Positions 25,525-32,862 of a stretch of DNA of 41,609 nucleotides are shown here, one piece after another. The translations under genes and the position numbers were made by a program. The notes under the pieces were generated by a model. It was not told the origin of the DNA and did no database searches. It saw nothing but the letters and a program-made list of their open reading frames with translations. Origin of the DNA: JAQVOO01 sp964524755 (GTDB lineage: Bacteria; Spirochaetota; Spirochaetia; Sphaerochaetales; Sphaerochaetaceae); NCBI GenBank assembly GCA_964524755.1, contig CAZGDR010000013.1, forward strand, positions 1 to 41,609, read 5' to 3'. How positions within the stretch are numbered: position 1 is the first letter of the stretch; every line of letters starts with the position of its first letter.

Positions 25525-25554
25525 CGGTTGGAAAACGATTAGGTTTTTCGACCG
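25525..25554 (+). promoter_or_regulatory. 11-bp hairpin in the rpoC-rpsL gap
   Basis: CGGTTGGAAAA (25525-25535) can pair with TTTTTCGACCG (25544-25554), including two G-U pairs, around an 8-base loop. It lies 29 bases before rpsL and just upstream of AGGGAGAG. No U-run follows. It may be a processing or translational control site for rpsL-rpsG. Confidence 0.4.
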
Positions 25555-25583
25555 TCAAGAAGATAAAGGGAGAGTATCGTAAG

Positions 25584-25958
25584 ATGCCTACAATTAACCA
25601 ATTGATACGTAAGGGGCGTAAAGTTTCGGTCAATAAGACCAAGTCTCCTGCATTGCAGGGATGCCCTCAGAAGCGTGGCGTATGCACGAGAGTGATGACC
25701 GTCACACCGAAGAAGCCAAACTCAGCATTGAGAAAAGTAGCCAGAGTGCGCCTTTCCAATGGAATTGAAGTAACTGCCTATATCCCCGGGATTGGCCATA
25801 ATTTGCAGGAGCACTCAGTTGTTCTTCTGCGCGGGGGGAGAGTCAAGGACCTGCCTGGTGTCCGCTATCACATTGTTCGTGGTGCTAAGGATACTCTTGG
25901 GGTCACTGATCGCATGCGAAGCCGCTCCAAGTATGGTGCGAAGAAGCCTAAGGCTTGA
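25584..25958 (+). CDS. rpsL: 30S ribosomal protein S12
   Basis: S12 lines the decoding centre. The 124 residues include MPTINQLIRKGRK, LQGCPQKRGVCTRVMTVTPK, KKPNSALRKVARVRLSNG and the GGRVKDLPGVRYHIVRG block. The lysines that mutate in streptomycin-resistant strains (in TPKKPNS and GRVKDLPG) are the sensitive wild-type residues. AGGGAGAG precedes the ATG. rpsG follows 12 bases later. Confidence 0.97.
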   Translation: MPTINQLIRKGRKVSVNKTKSPALQGCPQKRGVCTRVMTVTPKKPNSALRKVARVRLSNGIEVTAYIPGIGHNLQEHSVVLLRGGRVKDLPGVRYHIVRGAKDTLGVTDRMRSRSKYGAKKPKA

Positions 25959-25970
25959 TGGAGGTAGGCA

Positions 25971-26441
25971 ATGGCAAGAAGAACAGTTGCTCCAGTACGG
26001 GAAATCCTTCCGGACCCCGTTTACAATAGTGTGGTATTAGAAAAGTTTATCCGTCGCATGATGGTTGATGGAAAAAAATCTATCAGTACCAAAATTACTT
26101 ATGAGGCATTGACAGATGTGGGGGAGAAGAGTGGAGAGAATCCACTTGAAGTCTTCCTAAAAGCACTGGAAAATGTAAAACCATTAGTTGAGGTCAAATC
26201 TCGTCGTGTCGGTGGAGCTACCTATCAGGTACCTATCGAAGTAAAAGATAATCGACGTGAGGCCTTGGGGATGCGCTGGATTATTAATGCAGCCCGCAGT
26301 CGAAATGGTAAGTCAATGAGTGAAAAACTTTCGGCAGAACTTCTCGACGCGATAGCCAATACTGGTGGAGCTTTCAAGAAGAAAGAAGACACACACAGAA
26401 TGGCAGAAGCTAACAAGGCTTTCTCTTCGCATAACCGCTAG
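25971..26441 (+). CDS. rpsG: 30S ribosomal protein S7
   Basis: S7 nucleates assembly of the 30S head and lies near the E-site tRNA. The 156-residue protein starts MARRTVAPVREILPDPVYNS and has VKSRRVGGATYQVPIEV and KKEDTHRMAEANKAF. Length is standard. GGAGGTAGGCA precedes the ATG. In many bacteria fusA comes next, but here a terminator follows within 20 bases. Confidence 0.96.
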   Translation: MARRTVAPVREILPDPVYNSVVLEKFIRRMMVDGKKSISTKITYEALTDVGEKSGENPLEVFLKALENVKPLVEVKSRRVGGATYQVPIEVKDNRREALGMRWIINAARSRNGKSMSEKLSAELLDAIANTGGAFKKKEDTHRMAEANKAFSSHNR

Positions 26442-26461
26442 AAACTAGTGTATTAACGTGT

Positions 26462-26498
26462 AGGGCACTGCAAAAGTGTGGTGCCCTGATTATTTTTT
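26462..26498 (+). terminator. Rho-independent terminator after rpsG
   Basis: AGGGCAC (26462-26468) pairs exactly with GTGCCCT (26481-26487), followed by ATTATTTTTT. It closes the unit that began at tRNA-Thr and separates it from tuf. Confidence 0.85.
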
Positions 26499-26528
26499 AA
26501 GGAATGTTGTGTTATTGCTTTACGAGTA

Positions 26529-26557
26529 TTGACACAACTATGCAAACCTTCTATATT
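26529..26557 (+). promoter_or_regulatory. Strong predicted promoter for tuf and the S10-spc-alpha clusters
   Basis: Consensus TTGACA (26529-26534), an exact 17-bp spacer and TATATT (26552-26557). A start near 26563-26565 would give a leader of about 290 nt before tuf. Confidence 0.75.
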
Positions 26558-26560
26558 TGC

Positions 26561-26844
26561 AAAGGCGTCTTATCAACGGGGTGTTTTTAACCTCGATAGG
26601 CGTTCTAAGAGCCAAACCGATCGTCCGGGTTGTATTCGTATGGATGGTAAGGTGGTTCCAGACTGCAGACTTTTGAAATCTGTACTATGTCGTTAGGCGA
26701 TTTATTGACTTACCGACCTCTGGATCCTTCCTTTCGCTATATGTAAGAATTCAATCAGTCAGTTTGTCTCATTATTGGAAAGCTAAAGGCGTCTTGCCTT
26801 TATGGAGCATGATACAATTATTTTTGTGATGAGAAATGTCACAA
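26561..26844 (+). promoter_or_regulatory. Long structured leader RNA upstream of tuf
   Basis: This stretch has no credible gene. Its structures include a hairpin CGGGGT/ACCTCG (26577-26595) and GGATGGTAAG (26642-26651) with CTTACCGACC (26709-26718), one mismatch. GGTTCCAGA (26654-26662) with TCTGGATCC (26719-26727), one mismatch, would cross the previous stem and make a pseudoknot. Inside is TGCAGA/TCTGTA (26664-26684). Further on are AAAGGC-gtctt-GCCTTT (26785-26801) and TTGTGA/TCACAA (26824-26844), which abuts the GGAGG site. An 11-mer AAAGGCGTCTT occurs both at 26561 and at 26785. A regulatory leader is inferred; the ligand or protein is unknown. Confidence 0.55.
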
Positions 26845-26854
26845 GGAGGATCTG

Positions 26855-28045
26855 ATGGCTAAAGAGAAATTCAACAGAACGAAGCCACACGTAAACGTAG
26901 GCACCATCGGTCACGTTGACCATGGCAAGACCACCCTCACAGCTGCAATTACAACATATTGCGGTCGAATGAGTGGCGACAAAGTTATGAATTATGATGA
27001 AATTGATAACGCCCCTGAAGAGAAGGCAAGAGGGATTACGATTAACACTCGACACGTTGAGTATCAGACTGAGAATCGTCACTATGCTCACGTCGACTGC
27101 CCGGGACACGCTGACTACATTAAGAACATGATTACTGGTGCAGCACAGATGGACGGAGCAATTATTGTTGTTGCCGCTACAGACGGTGCAATGGCCCAGA
27201 CTAAAGAGCACATTTTGCTTGCTCGTCAGGTTGGTGTACCTTCAATTGTTGTCTTTATTAATAAGACTGACCAGGTAGATGATCCTGATTTGATCGAATT
27301 AGTAGAAGAAGAGATGCGTGATCTGCTTAATGACAACCAGTTTGATGGTGATAACACACCTGTAATTAAGGGTTCAGCTTATGAAGCTCTTGAGCATCCA
27401 GATGATCCTGAAAAGGTTCAGTGCATTGCTGACCTACTTGAGGCTATGGATACCTACATTCCGCTCCCAGAGCGTGCTGTGGACCTTCCTTTCTTGATGC
27501 CTATTGAAGACATTTTCTCAATCTCAGGTCGTGGAACTGTTGTTACGGGTAGAATCGAACGTGGTGTTCTCCATGTTAACGATCCTGTTTCAATTGTTGG
27601 AATTAAAGATACTCGAGATACAGTTTGTACTGGTGTTGAAATGTTTAACAAGTTGCTTGATGAAGGTCAGGCTGGTGATAATATTGGTGCGTTACTTAGA
27701 GGTGTTGACAAGAACGATGTAGTTCGTGGACAGGTTCTGGCAAAGCCCAAGACAATTACTCCTCACTCGAAGTTTGTTGGTACAGTATATGTGCTTAGTA
27801 AGGAAGAGGGCGGTCGTCACTCACCATTCTTTAGCGGATATCGTCCACAATTCTATTTCCGTACTACTGATATCACAGGCACAGTGAATCTTCCTGAAGG
27901 AAAACAAATGGTACTTCCTGGTGATAACACGGAAATTAATGTTGAGTTGATTAACCCAATAGCCATGGATAAAGGCTTACGATTCGCCATCCGTGAAGGC
28001 GGTAAAACCGTTGCTTCAGGACAGGTTGTTGACATCGTAGAATAA
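26855..28045 (+). CDS. tuf: Translation elongation factor Tu
   Basis: EF-Tu delivers aminoacyl-tRNA to the ribosome using GTP. The 396-residue protein has G1 GHVDHGKT (19-26), the switch-I Thr62 in GITINTRH, G3 DCPGH (81-85) and G4 NKTD (136-139), then domains 2 and 3 ending in GGKTVASGQVVDIVE. GGAGG (26845-26849) precedes the ATG. In many bacteria tuf follows fusA; here it has its own promoter and long leader and stands at the head of the S10 cluster, with an attenuator-like hairpin between it and rpsJ. Confidence 0.97.
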   Translation: MAKEKFNRTKPHVNVGTIGHVDHGKTTLTAAITTYCGRMSGDKVMNYDEIDNAPEEKARGITINTRHVEYQTENRHYAHVDCPGHADYIKNMITGAAQMDGAIIVVAATDGAMAQTKEHILLARQVGVPSIVVFINKTDQVDDPDLIELVEEEMRDLLNDNQFDGDNTPVIKGSAYEALEHPDDPEKVQCIADLLEAMDTYIPLPERAVDLPFLMPIEDIFSISGRGTVVTGRIERGVLHVNDPVSIVGIKDTRDTVCTGVEMFNKLLDEGQAGDNIGALLRGVDKNDVVRGQVLAKPKTITPHSKFVGTVYVLSKEEGGRHSPFFSGYRPQFYFRTTDITGTVNLPEGKQMVLPGDNTEINVELINPIAMDKGLRFAIREGGKTVASGQVVDIVE

Positions 28046-28059
28046 GAACGTCTAGTTTG

Positions 28060-28100
28060 TCTTGCCCGTAGACAATACTCACGGGCAAGATTTGTTTTTT
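28060..28100 (+). terminator. Terminator or attenuator between tuf and rpsJ
   Basis: TCTTGCCCGT (28060-28069) pairs perfectly with ACGGGCAAGA (28081-28090), and TTTGTTTTTT follows directly, then the GGAGG site of rpsJ. The shape is that of a strong intrinsic terminator. Since no clear promoter follows before rpsJ, it is probably partial or regulated, lowering expression of the ribosomal genes relative to tuf. Confidence 0.8.
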
Positions 28101-28109
28101 GGAGGAATG

Positions 28110-28418
28110 ATGGCTAAGGATAGAATTCGGGTACGGTTGAGAGGTTTTGATATTGAGCTCGTAGAACAGAGCTCTAAAGCTATCGTACAGACAGTAGTAA
28201 AGGCTGGTGCCAAGGTCTCTGGTCCCGTACCTCTCCCGACTCGTATCAACAAGTACACTGTTCTCAGATCGCCCCATGTGAATAAAACATCCCGCGAACA
28301 GTTTGAGATGCGTACACACAAGAGGCTGATTGACATTCTGGACCCTACATCAAAAGTCATGGATGCCCTCATGAAGCTTGAGCTTCCTGCTGGCGTGGAT
28401 GTAGAGATTAGACAGTAA
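28110..28418 (+). CDS. rpsJ: 30S ribosomal protein S10
   Basis: S10 is a 30S head protein and also the NusE transcription factor that binds NusG or NusB. The 102 residues include RIRVRLRGFDIELVEQSSK, GPVPLPTRINKYTVLRSPH and SREQFEMRTHKRLIDI. Two ATGs are adjacent (28107 and 28110); GGAGG ends at 28105, so the second has the better spacing and gives the usual MAKDRIR start. The site lies right after the U-tract of the upstream terminator-like hairpin, so termination and initiation could influence one another. Confidence 0.95.
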   Translation: MAKDRIRVRLRGFDIELVEQSSKAIVQTVVKAGAKVSGPVPLPTRINKYTVLRSPHVNKTSREQFEMRTHKRLIDILDPTSKVMDALMKLELPAGVDVEIRQ

Positions 28419-28433
28419 GAGTTGAGGTAAGAG

Positions 28434-29054
28434 ATGTTAGGGCTTATCGGAAAAAAGTTAGGAATGACACAGGTCTTTGATGCCGAAGGGCGTCTCACCC
28501 CTGTGACAGTGATAAAAATAGAGGACAATGTGGTTGTTGAGAATCGAACCGTAGAGAAAAATGGGTATAACTCATGTGTTCTCGGTTCTTTCGACAAAAA
28601 GAAAAGTCAGACCACTAAGCCATATGCAGGTCAGTTTAAAGATGTTTGCGTTCCAAAAAAGACTTTGGTAGAAATACGTGATTTTGATCAAGAAACGACT
28701 GTCGGTGATATTTTTGGTGTTGATGCGTTTAAGGATGTGTTGTTTGTAGATGTGGTGGGTACTTCCAAAGGAAAAGGTTTCCAAGGTGGAGTAAAACGAC
28801 ATGGTTTTGCTGGTGGACGTGCTACCCACGGCTCTAAATTCCATCGCGACATCGGAGGAACAGCAATGTCTGCATCTCCATCACGTACGTTCAAAGGTCG
28901 TCGAATGGCAGGGCGGATGGGTACAGAGCGGGTAACCGTTCAGAATCTTCGTATTGTTCGTGTCGATGAAGAGATGAAAGTTCTTCTGGTGAAAGGAGCT
29001 GTTCCTGGACCCGCCCAGAGCGTAGTCATCGTGAGAAAAGCGAAGAAGAAGTAG
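28434..29054 (+). CDS. rplC: 50S ribosomal protein L3
   Basis: L3 is an early assembly protein reaching the peptidyl transferase centre. The 206 residues start MLGLIGKKLGMTQVFD and include GTSKGKGFQGGVKRHGFAGG and MAGRMGTERVTVQNL. Length is standard. It is the second gene of an S10-type cluster whose order matches that of E. coli. Confidence 0.97.
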   Translation: MLGLIGKKLGMTQVFDAEGRLTPVTVIKIEDNVVVENRTVEKNGYNSCVLGSFDKKKSQTTKPYAGQFKDVCVPKKTLVEIRDFDQETTVGDIFGVDAFKDVLFVDVVGTSKGKGFQGGVKRHGFAGGRATHGSKFHRDIGGTAMSASPSRTFKGRRMAGRMGTERVTVQNLRIVRVDEEMKVLLVKGAVPGPAQSVVIVRKAKKK

Positions 29055-29063
29055 AGGCGAGAA

Positions 29064-29702
29064 ATGGAAACAAAGGTCTTTTCAATAAAAGGAGAGGAGT
29101 TGCGATCAATTACTCTCAACGACGCGGTCTTTAATAGAGAAGTGAGTGATGGTTCGATTTACAATGCCATAAATAATGAATTGGCAAATCGAAGAGTCGG
29201 AACTGCTTCCACTAAGACGCGTAGTGAAGTGAATTATAGCAACGCTAAGCCTTATAAGCAGAAGGGAACGGGTAATGCTCGTGCTGGAGATAAAAAGTCT
29301 CCGATTTGGGTAGGTGGTGGTACCATTTTTGGTCCTAAGCCGCGTGATTATAGCTATACTCTTCCTAAGAAAATGAAACGGTTGGCGATGAAATCATTGC
29401 TTTCTCTTTCTGTGCTGGAAGACAGGCTTGCAGTTATTGAGGATTTCACCGTAGAGAGTGGCAAGACCAAGGAATTATCCGTAATCTTGCAAAACTTCGT
29501 TAAGGATAATAAGAGAACTGTACTCATCCTCAAGGATGATGATGTGATGATGCGACGTGCTGCTAGGAACATCCCTTATCTGCGTATTCTTTCTTACAAT
29601 AGACTTTCAGCGAAAGAACTGTTGTATGGGAAAAATATATTGATGCTCGAAAGCGCCGCAAAGAATCTGAACGAGTTCTACGGCGATAAACAAGGGGTTT
29701 AA
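29064..29702 (+). CDS. rplD: 50S ribosomal protein L4
   Basis: L4 lines the exit tunnel. The extended loop contains KPYKQKGTGNARAGDKKSP and GGGTIFGPKPRDYSY. The length of 212 aa is normal. In E. coli, L4 represses the S10 operon through its leader; the hairpin before rpsJ and the long tuf leader are candidate targets here, by analogy only. It ends one base before rplW. Confidence 0.96.
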   Translation: METKVFSIKGEELRSITLNDAVFNREVSDGSIYNAINNELANRRVGTASTKTRSEVNYSNAKPYKQKGTGNARAGDKKSPIWVGGGTIFGPKPRDYSYTLPKKMKRLAMKSLLSLSVLEDRLAVIEDFTVESGKTKELSVILQNFVKDNKRTVLILKDDDVMMRRAARNIPYLRILSYNRLSAKELLYGKNILMLESAAKNLNEFYGDKQGV

Positions 29703-29703
29703 G

Positions 29704-30006
29704 ATGAGAGCAGATCAAATAATCATAGAGCCCGTGTTGACGGAGAAATCTAATATTGCACGGGAAGCAGAAGTTAAGAAGTATACATTTAAGGTTGATC
29801 CAAGAGCGAATAAGTTCGAGATCATGCAGGCAGTAAAAGAGTTGTTCTCGGTTACCCCGGTGAAATGTAACGTTGTGTCGGTCAAAGGGAAGCCCAAATT
29901 TACCCGTGGTCGAGGTGGTCATATTGCTGGTACGACTGGCGATTGGAAAAAAGCTATCGTGACGTTATCTAAGGGTGATGTTATCCAGGCTATTGAAGGA
30001 CTCTAG
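29704..30006 (+). CDS. rplW: 50S ribosomal protein L23
   Basis: L23 sits at the tunnel exit and docks trigger factor and the signal recognition particle. The 100 residues contain IIIEPVLTEKSNIAREAEVKK-type start segments, YTFKVDPRANKFEIMQAVKE and VKGKPKFTRGRGGH. The start follows the rplD stop (TAAG ATG), so the two are closely coupled. Length is normal. Confidence 0.95.
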   Translation: MRADQIIIEPVLTEKSNIAREAEVKKYTFKVDPRANKFEIMQAVKELFSVTPVKCNVVSVKGKPKFTRGRGGHIAGTTGDWKKAIVTLSKGDVIQAIEGL

Positions 30007-30015
30007 GAGGAGCAC

Positions 30016-30840
30016 ATGGCACTGAAGAATTATAAACCACATACTCCTGGCCTTCGCCAGAAGACTACGTTGGTATTTGACGATATAACTACTAAAGAAA
30101 GTGAAAAGTCATTGACCCGTAAGCTGTATAAGAAAGGTGGTCGTGATACTAAGGGTCGAATTAGTGTTCGTCGCCGAGGTGGTGGACACAAAAGAGCATA
30201 CCGCGTTATTGACTTTAAGCGCAATAAAATTGGTGTTCCTGGTATAGTAAAGACTATTGAATACGATCCTAATAGGACGGCCAACATTGCTCTTATTTTC
30301 TATGTAGATGGTGAAAAAAGATACATTTTAGCCCCGAGAGGGATTGCCATCGGCGCTAAAATTATTAGTGGTCCTGATGCTCCTCTTGAAATTGGAAATG
30401 CTCTTCCTATGAAGAACATTCCTCTTGGGTTGACAGTTCATAATGTTGAATTGCAACTTGGAAAAGGTGGGCAGCTAGTACGAAGTGCTGGCTTAGGGGC
30501 TACAATTGTGGCAAAAGAGGGTGATTATGTAACTCTTCGTCTCCCTTCCGGTGAAACTCGGATGATATTCGGAGAATGTATGGCGACTCTTGGTTCCTTA
30601 GGTAATGTTGATCACATGAACGTTACGTTAGGGAAAGCCGGTCGAGCCAGGTGGCTTGGGCGGAGACCAAAAGTCCGTGGTGTTGCAATGAACCCGATCG
30701 ACCACCCACATGGAGGTGGTGAAGGTAAGACCGCTGCCGGACGTCACCCAGTGAGTCCTTGGGGCTTGGGTACGAAGGGTCATAAGACACGTAAAAAGAA
30801 CAAGCCTTCGGGTAGTTTCATTGTTAAGAAGCGGAAGTAG
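30016..30840 (+). CDS. rplB: 50S ribosomal protein L2
   Basis: L2 is essential for subunit association and the peptidyl transferase region. The 274 residues include the N-terminal MALKNYKPHTPGLRQKT, RRRGGGHKRAYRVIDFKR, and the C-terminal GVAMNPIDHPHGGGEG with its conserved His, ending in KKRK. AGGAGG precedes the ATG. Confidence 0.97.
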   Translation: MALKNYKPHTPGLRQKTTLVFDDITTKESEKSLTRKLYKKGGRDTKGRISVRRRGGGHKRAYRVIDFKRNKIGVPGIVKTIEYDPNRTANIALIFYVDGEKRYILAPRGIAIGAKIISGPDAPLEIGNALPMKNIPLGLTVHNVELQLGKGGQLVRSAGLGATIVAKEGDYVTLRLPSGETRMIFGECMATLGSLGNVDHMNVTLGKAGRARWLGRRPKVRGVAMNPIDHPHGGGEGKTAAGRHPVSPWGLGTKGHKTRKKNKPSGSFIVKKRK

Positions 30841-30851
30841 GAGTAGAGAAA

Positions 30852-31130
30852 GTGGCTAGGTCAATCAAGAAAGGTCCTTTTATTGAGAAGAAACTCTACA
30901 AAAGGGTTACAGAATCCAACAAATCGGGACAGAAGCCGATGATTAAGACGTATTCCCGCACCTCCACGATCATTCCTGAGATGGTTGGATATACGATTTC
31001 TGTCTATAACGGTAAGACATGGGTGCCGGTTTTCGTTACTGAAAACTTAGTAGGGCACAAGCTCGGGGAATTTGCTCCAACGCGAATATTCCGAGGACAT
31101 GCCGCTTCAGACAAGAGAGCAAGGAAGTAG
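30852..31130 (+). CDS. rpsS: 30S ribosomal protein S19
   Basis: S19 lies in the 30S head near the A-site finger. The 92 residues include RSIKKGPFIEKKLYKRV, TYSRTSTIIPEMVGYTI and GHKLGEFAPTRIFRGHA. It begins with GTG and has only a modest AGGAG site, so start usage is weaker than in neighbours. Position and length match the S10 order. Confidence 0.95.
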   Translation: MARSIKKGPFIEKKLYKRVTESNKSGQKPMIKTYSRTSTIIPEMVGYTISVYNGKTWVPVFVTENLVGHKLGEFAPTRIFRGHAASDKRARK

Positions 31131-31142
31131 TAGGTGTTGAAT

Positions 31143-31499
31143 ATGGAAATAAAGAAAGGTTTTAAGGCTAGCGCAAGATATTTGCAGGCTTCCCCTTCCA
31201 AGGTCCGCCCAGTTGCTGACTTAGTGAGGAGAAGACCATATGTCGAAGCAATGGCTATTCTTGACGCAATGCCCCAAAAGGGTGCTTTGCTCATAAAAAA
31301 GCTGGTGCAATCTGCTGCTGCAAATGCAATGAGTCAGAATAAAAGACTCGATGAAGAGCAGTTATTCCTGTCTCAGTTGTTTGTCGATGAAGGTCCGCGC
31401 ATTAAGCGTGTTTGGCCACGTTCGCATGGGCGTCGCGACATTCTTCTAAAGAGACAGTGTCACATTACTGTGGTGCTAGACGAAAAGGTGGGGGAGTAA
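31143..31499 (+). CDS. rplV: 50S ribosomal protein L22
   Basis: L22 lines the exit tunnel with a long hairpin. The sequence shows FKASARYLQASPSKVRPVADLVR and the C-terminal IKRVWPRSHGRRDILLKRQCHITVVL. I choose ATG 31143 (MEIKKGF, 118 aa), seven bases after TAGGTG; the in-frame GTG 31134 and TTG 31137 lie in that site and are less likely. The stop is directly followed by the rpsC ATG. Confidence 0.9.
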   Translation: MEIKKGFKASARYLQASPSKVRPVADLVRRRPYVEAMAILDAMPQKGALLIKKLVQSAAANAMSQNKRLDEEQLFLSQLFVDEGPRIKRVWPRSHGRRDILLKRQCHITVVLDEKVGE

Positions 31500-32213
31500 A
31501 TGGGTCAGAAAGTTAATCCTATCGGGCTTCGTTTGGGAGTCAATAAAACTTGGAAATCAAAGTGGTATGTTGATCCTCGTGAATACGCGGATACTCTGCA
31601 TGAGGATTTGAAGCTTCGCAAAGTATTGCTGAACTGTCCTGAAGTCCAGGGTGCAGAAATTGCTGATGTAGAGATTGTGCGCAAACCGCAAAGAATTTCT
31701 TTGACCATTTCTACGAGCCGACCAGGTATCATTATTGGTTCTAAAGGTTCCAATGTAGAGAAACTTGGAGCCCGATTACAAGCTTTAACCGACAAAAAGG
31801 TTCAGATCAAAATCAAAGAGATTAAAAAGCCAGAAGCTGATGCTCAATTGATTGCTGCTAATGTAGCTCGTCAATTGACCAATCGTGGTTCACACCGCAG
31901 AGCTTTAAAGATGGCCATTTCTAAAGCGATGCAAGCTGGTGCCCAAGGCGTTAAGATTAAAGTCTCAGGCCGTTTGGGTGGTAAAGAAATTGCAGGTTCT
32001 GAATGGTCGAAAGATGGAAGAGTGCCTTTGCATACGTTGAGAAGCGATATCGATTATGGTTTTGCTCCAGCTAACACATCTTTTGGTACCATCGGTGTAA
32101 AAGTGTGGGTCTACAATGGTGAGATTTTAGATAAATCGAAAAAAGACGACGCTGGTCTTCTTGTGCGTAAATCTGCGCGGGAACGACTCGAGTCGGTTGC
32201 GACGAGGAGTTAG
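31500..32213 (+). CDS. rpsC: 30S ribosomal protein S3
   Basis: S3 is at the mRNA entry channel. The 237 residues start MGQKVNPIGLRLGVNKTWKS. A KH domain with GIIIGSKGSNVEKLG lies near 75-90, and the C-terminal domain has KIKVSGRLGGKEIAGSEW and GTIGVKVWVYNGEI. The ATG immediately follows the rplV stop. Confidence 0.97.
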   Translation: MGQKVNPIGLRLGVNKTWKSKWYVDPREYADTLHEDLKLRKVLLNCPEVQGAEIADVEIVRKPQRISLTISTSRPGIIIGSKGSNVEKLGARLQALTDKKVQIKIKEIKKPEADAQLIAANVARQLTNRGSHRRALKMAISKAMQAGAQGVKIKVSGRLGGKEIAGSEWSKDGRVPLHTLRSDIDYGFAPANTSFGTIGVKVWVYNGEILDKSKKDDAGLLVRKSARERLESVATRS

Positions 32214-32219
32214 TACAAC

Positions 32220-32636
32220 ATGCTGAGTCCAAAAAGAGTCAAATATAGAAAAGTGCAAAGGGGCAAGCGAGATGGTGTTGCCACGCGAGGGAATTTCCTT
32301 GCTTTTGGTGAGTTTGGTCTTATAGCTGAAGAGCCTAAATGGGTTACAAGCCGACAGATAGAAGCTGCCCGTATTGCAATGACACGTCATATTAAACGTG
32401 GTGGTAAGGTGTGGATTAGAATTTTCCCCCATATGCCATACACCAAGAAACCAGCAGAAACCCGAATGGGAAAAGGGAAAGGTAACCCTGAAGGTTGGGT
32501 GGCTGTTGTAAAAACTGGAACTGTCATGTTCGAGATGGGTGGAGTGCAAGAAGATCTTGCTCGCGAGGCGTTGAAACTTGCTGCCTCCAAGCTCCCGATT
32601 AAGACGAAGTTCATTATGAGAAGAGAAGTGGAGTAG
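32220..32636 (+). CDS. rplP: 50S ribosomal protein L16
   Basis: L16 contacts A- and P-site tRNAs in the large subunit. The 138 residues start MLSPKRVKYRKVQRGKRDG and include ARIAMTRHIKRGGKVWIRIFP (split by only conservative changes), RMGKGKGNPEGWVAVV and a GGVQEDLAREALKLAASKLP helix. Length is standard. Confidence 0.96.
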   Translation: MLSPKRVKYRKVQRGKRDGVATRGNFLAFGEFGLIAEEPKWVTSRQIEAARIAMTRHIKRGGKVWIRIFPHMPYTKKPAETRMGKGKGNPEGWVAVVKTGTVMFEMGGVQEDLAREALKLAASKLPIKTKFIMRREVE

Positions 32637-32639
32637 GTT

Positions 32640-32846
32640 ATGAAAAATTCATATGCTGATTTGACCTATGCGGAATTAGTTACCAAGCGGGACGAGCTTC
32701 GCAAAGAGGCCTTAAATCTAAGAATGTCTAGAGTGCTTGGACATGTGGAGAATCCGTTGGCGGTGCGTACGATTAGAAGAAATGTCGCTCGGCTCAATAC
32801 CCTTATCCATGAGTATGCTTTAGGCATACGTTCTAAATCCAACTAA
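32640..32846 (+). CDS. rpmC: 50S ribosomal protein L29
   Basis: L29 is a small two-helix protein next to the tunnel exit. The 68 residues include YADLTYAELVTKRDELRKEA and HVENPLAVRTIRRNVARLNT, with the L29 signature in the second. The gap to rplP is three bases, and to rpsQ sixteen. Confidence 0.93.
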   Translation: MKNSYADLTYAELVTKRDELRKEALNLRMSRVLGHVENPLAVRTIRRNVARLNTLIHEYALGIRSKSN

Positions 32847-32862
32847 ATGAGGAGCGTGGCTA

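Noticed and set aside
26648..26665. T-box-like string (AAGGTGGTTCC) in the tuf leader
   Set aside because: Only a partial match, with no specifier stem or following terminator in the expected arrangement.
26640..26730. Possible tRNA or tRNA relic in the tuf leader (an anticodon-arm-like CAGAC-TTTTGAA-ATCTG)
   Set aside because: The closing pair is mismatched, no T-loop GGTTCRANNCC is present and no acceptor stem can be drawn; the stems found fit a leader fold better.
30030..30287. Long open frames opposite ribosomal protein and clpB genes
   Set aside because: They are antisense shadows of strongly conserved genes and lack ribosome-binding sites.
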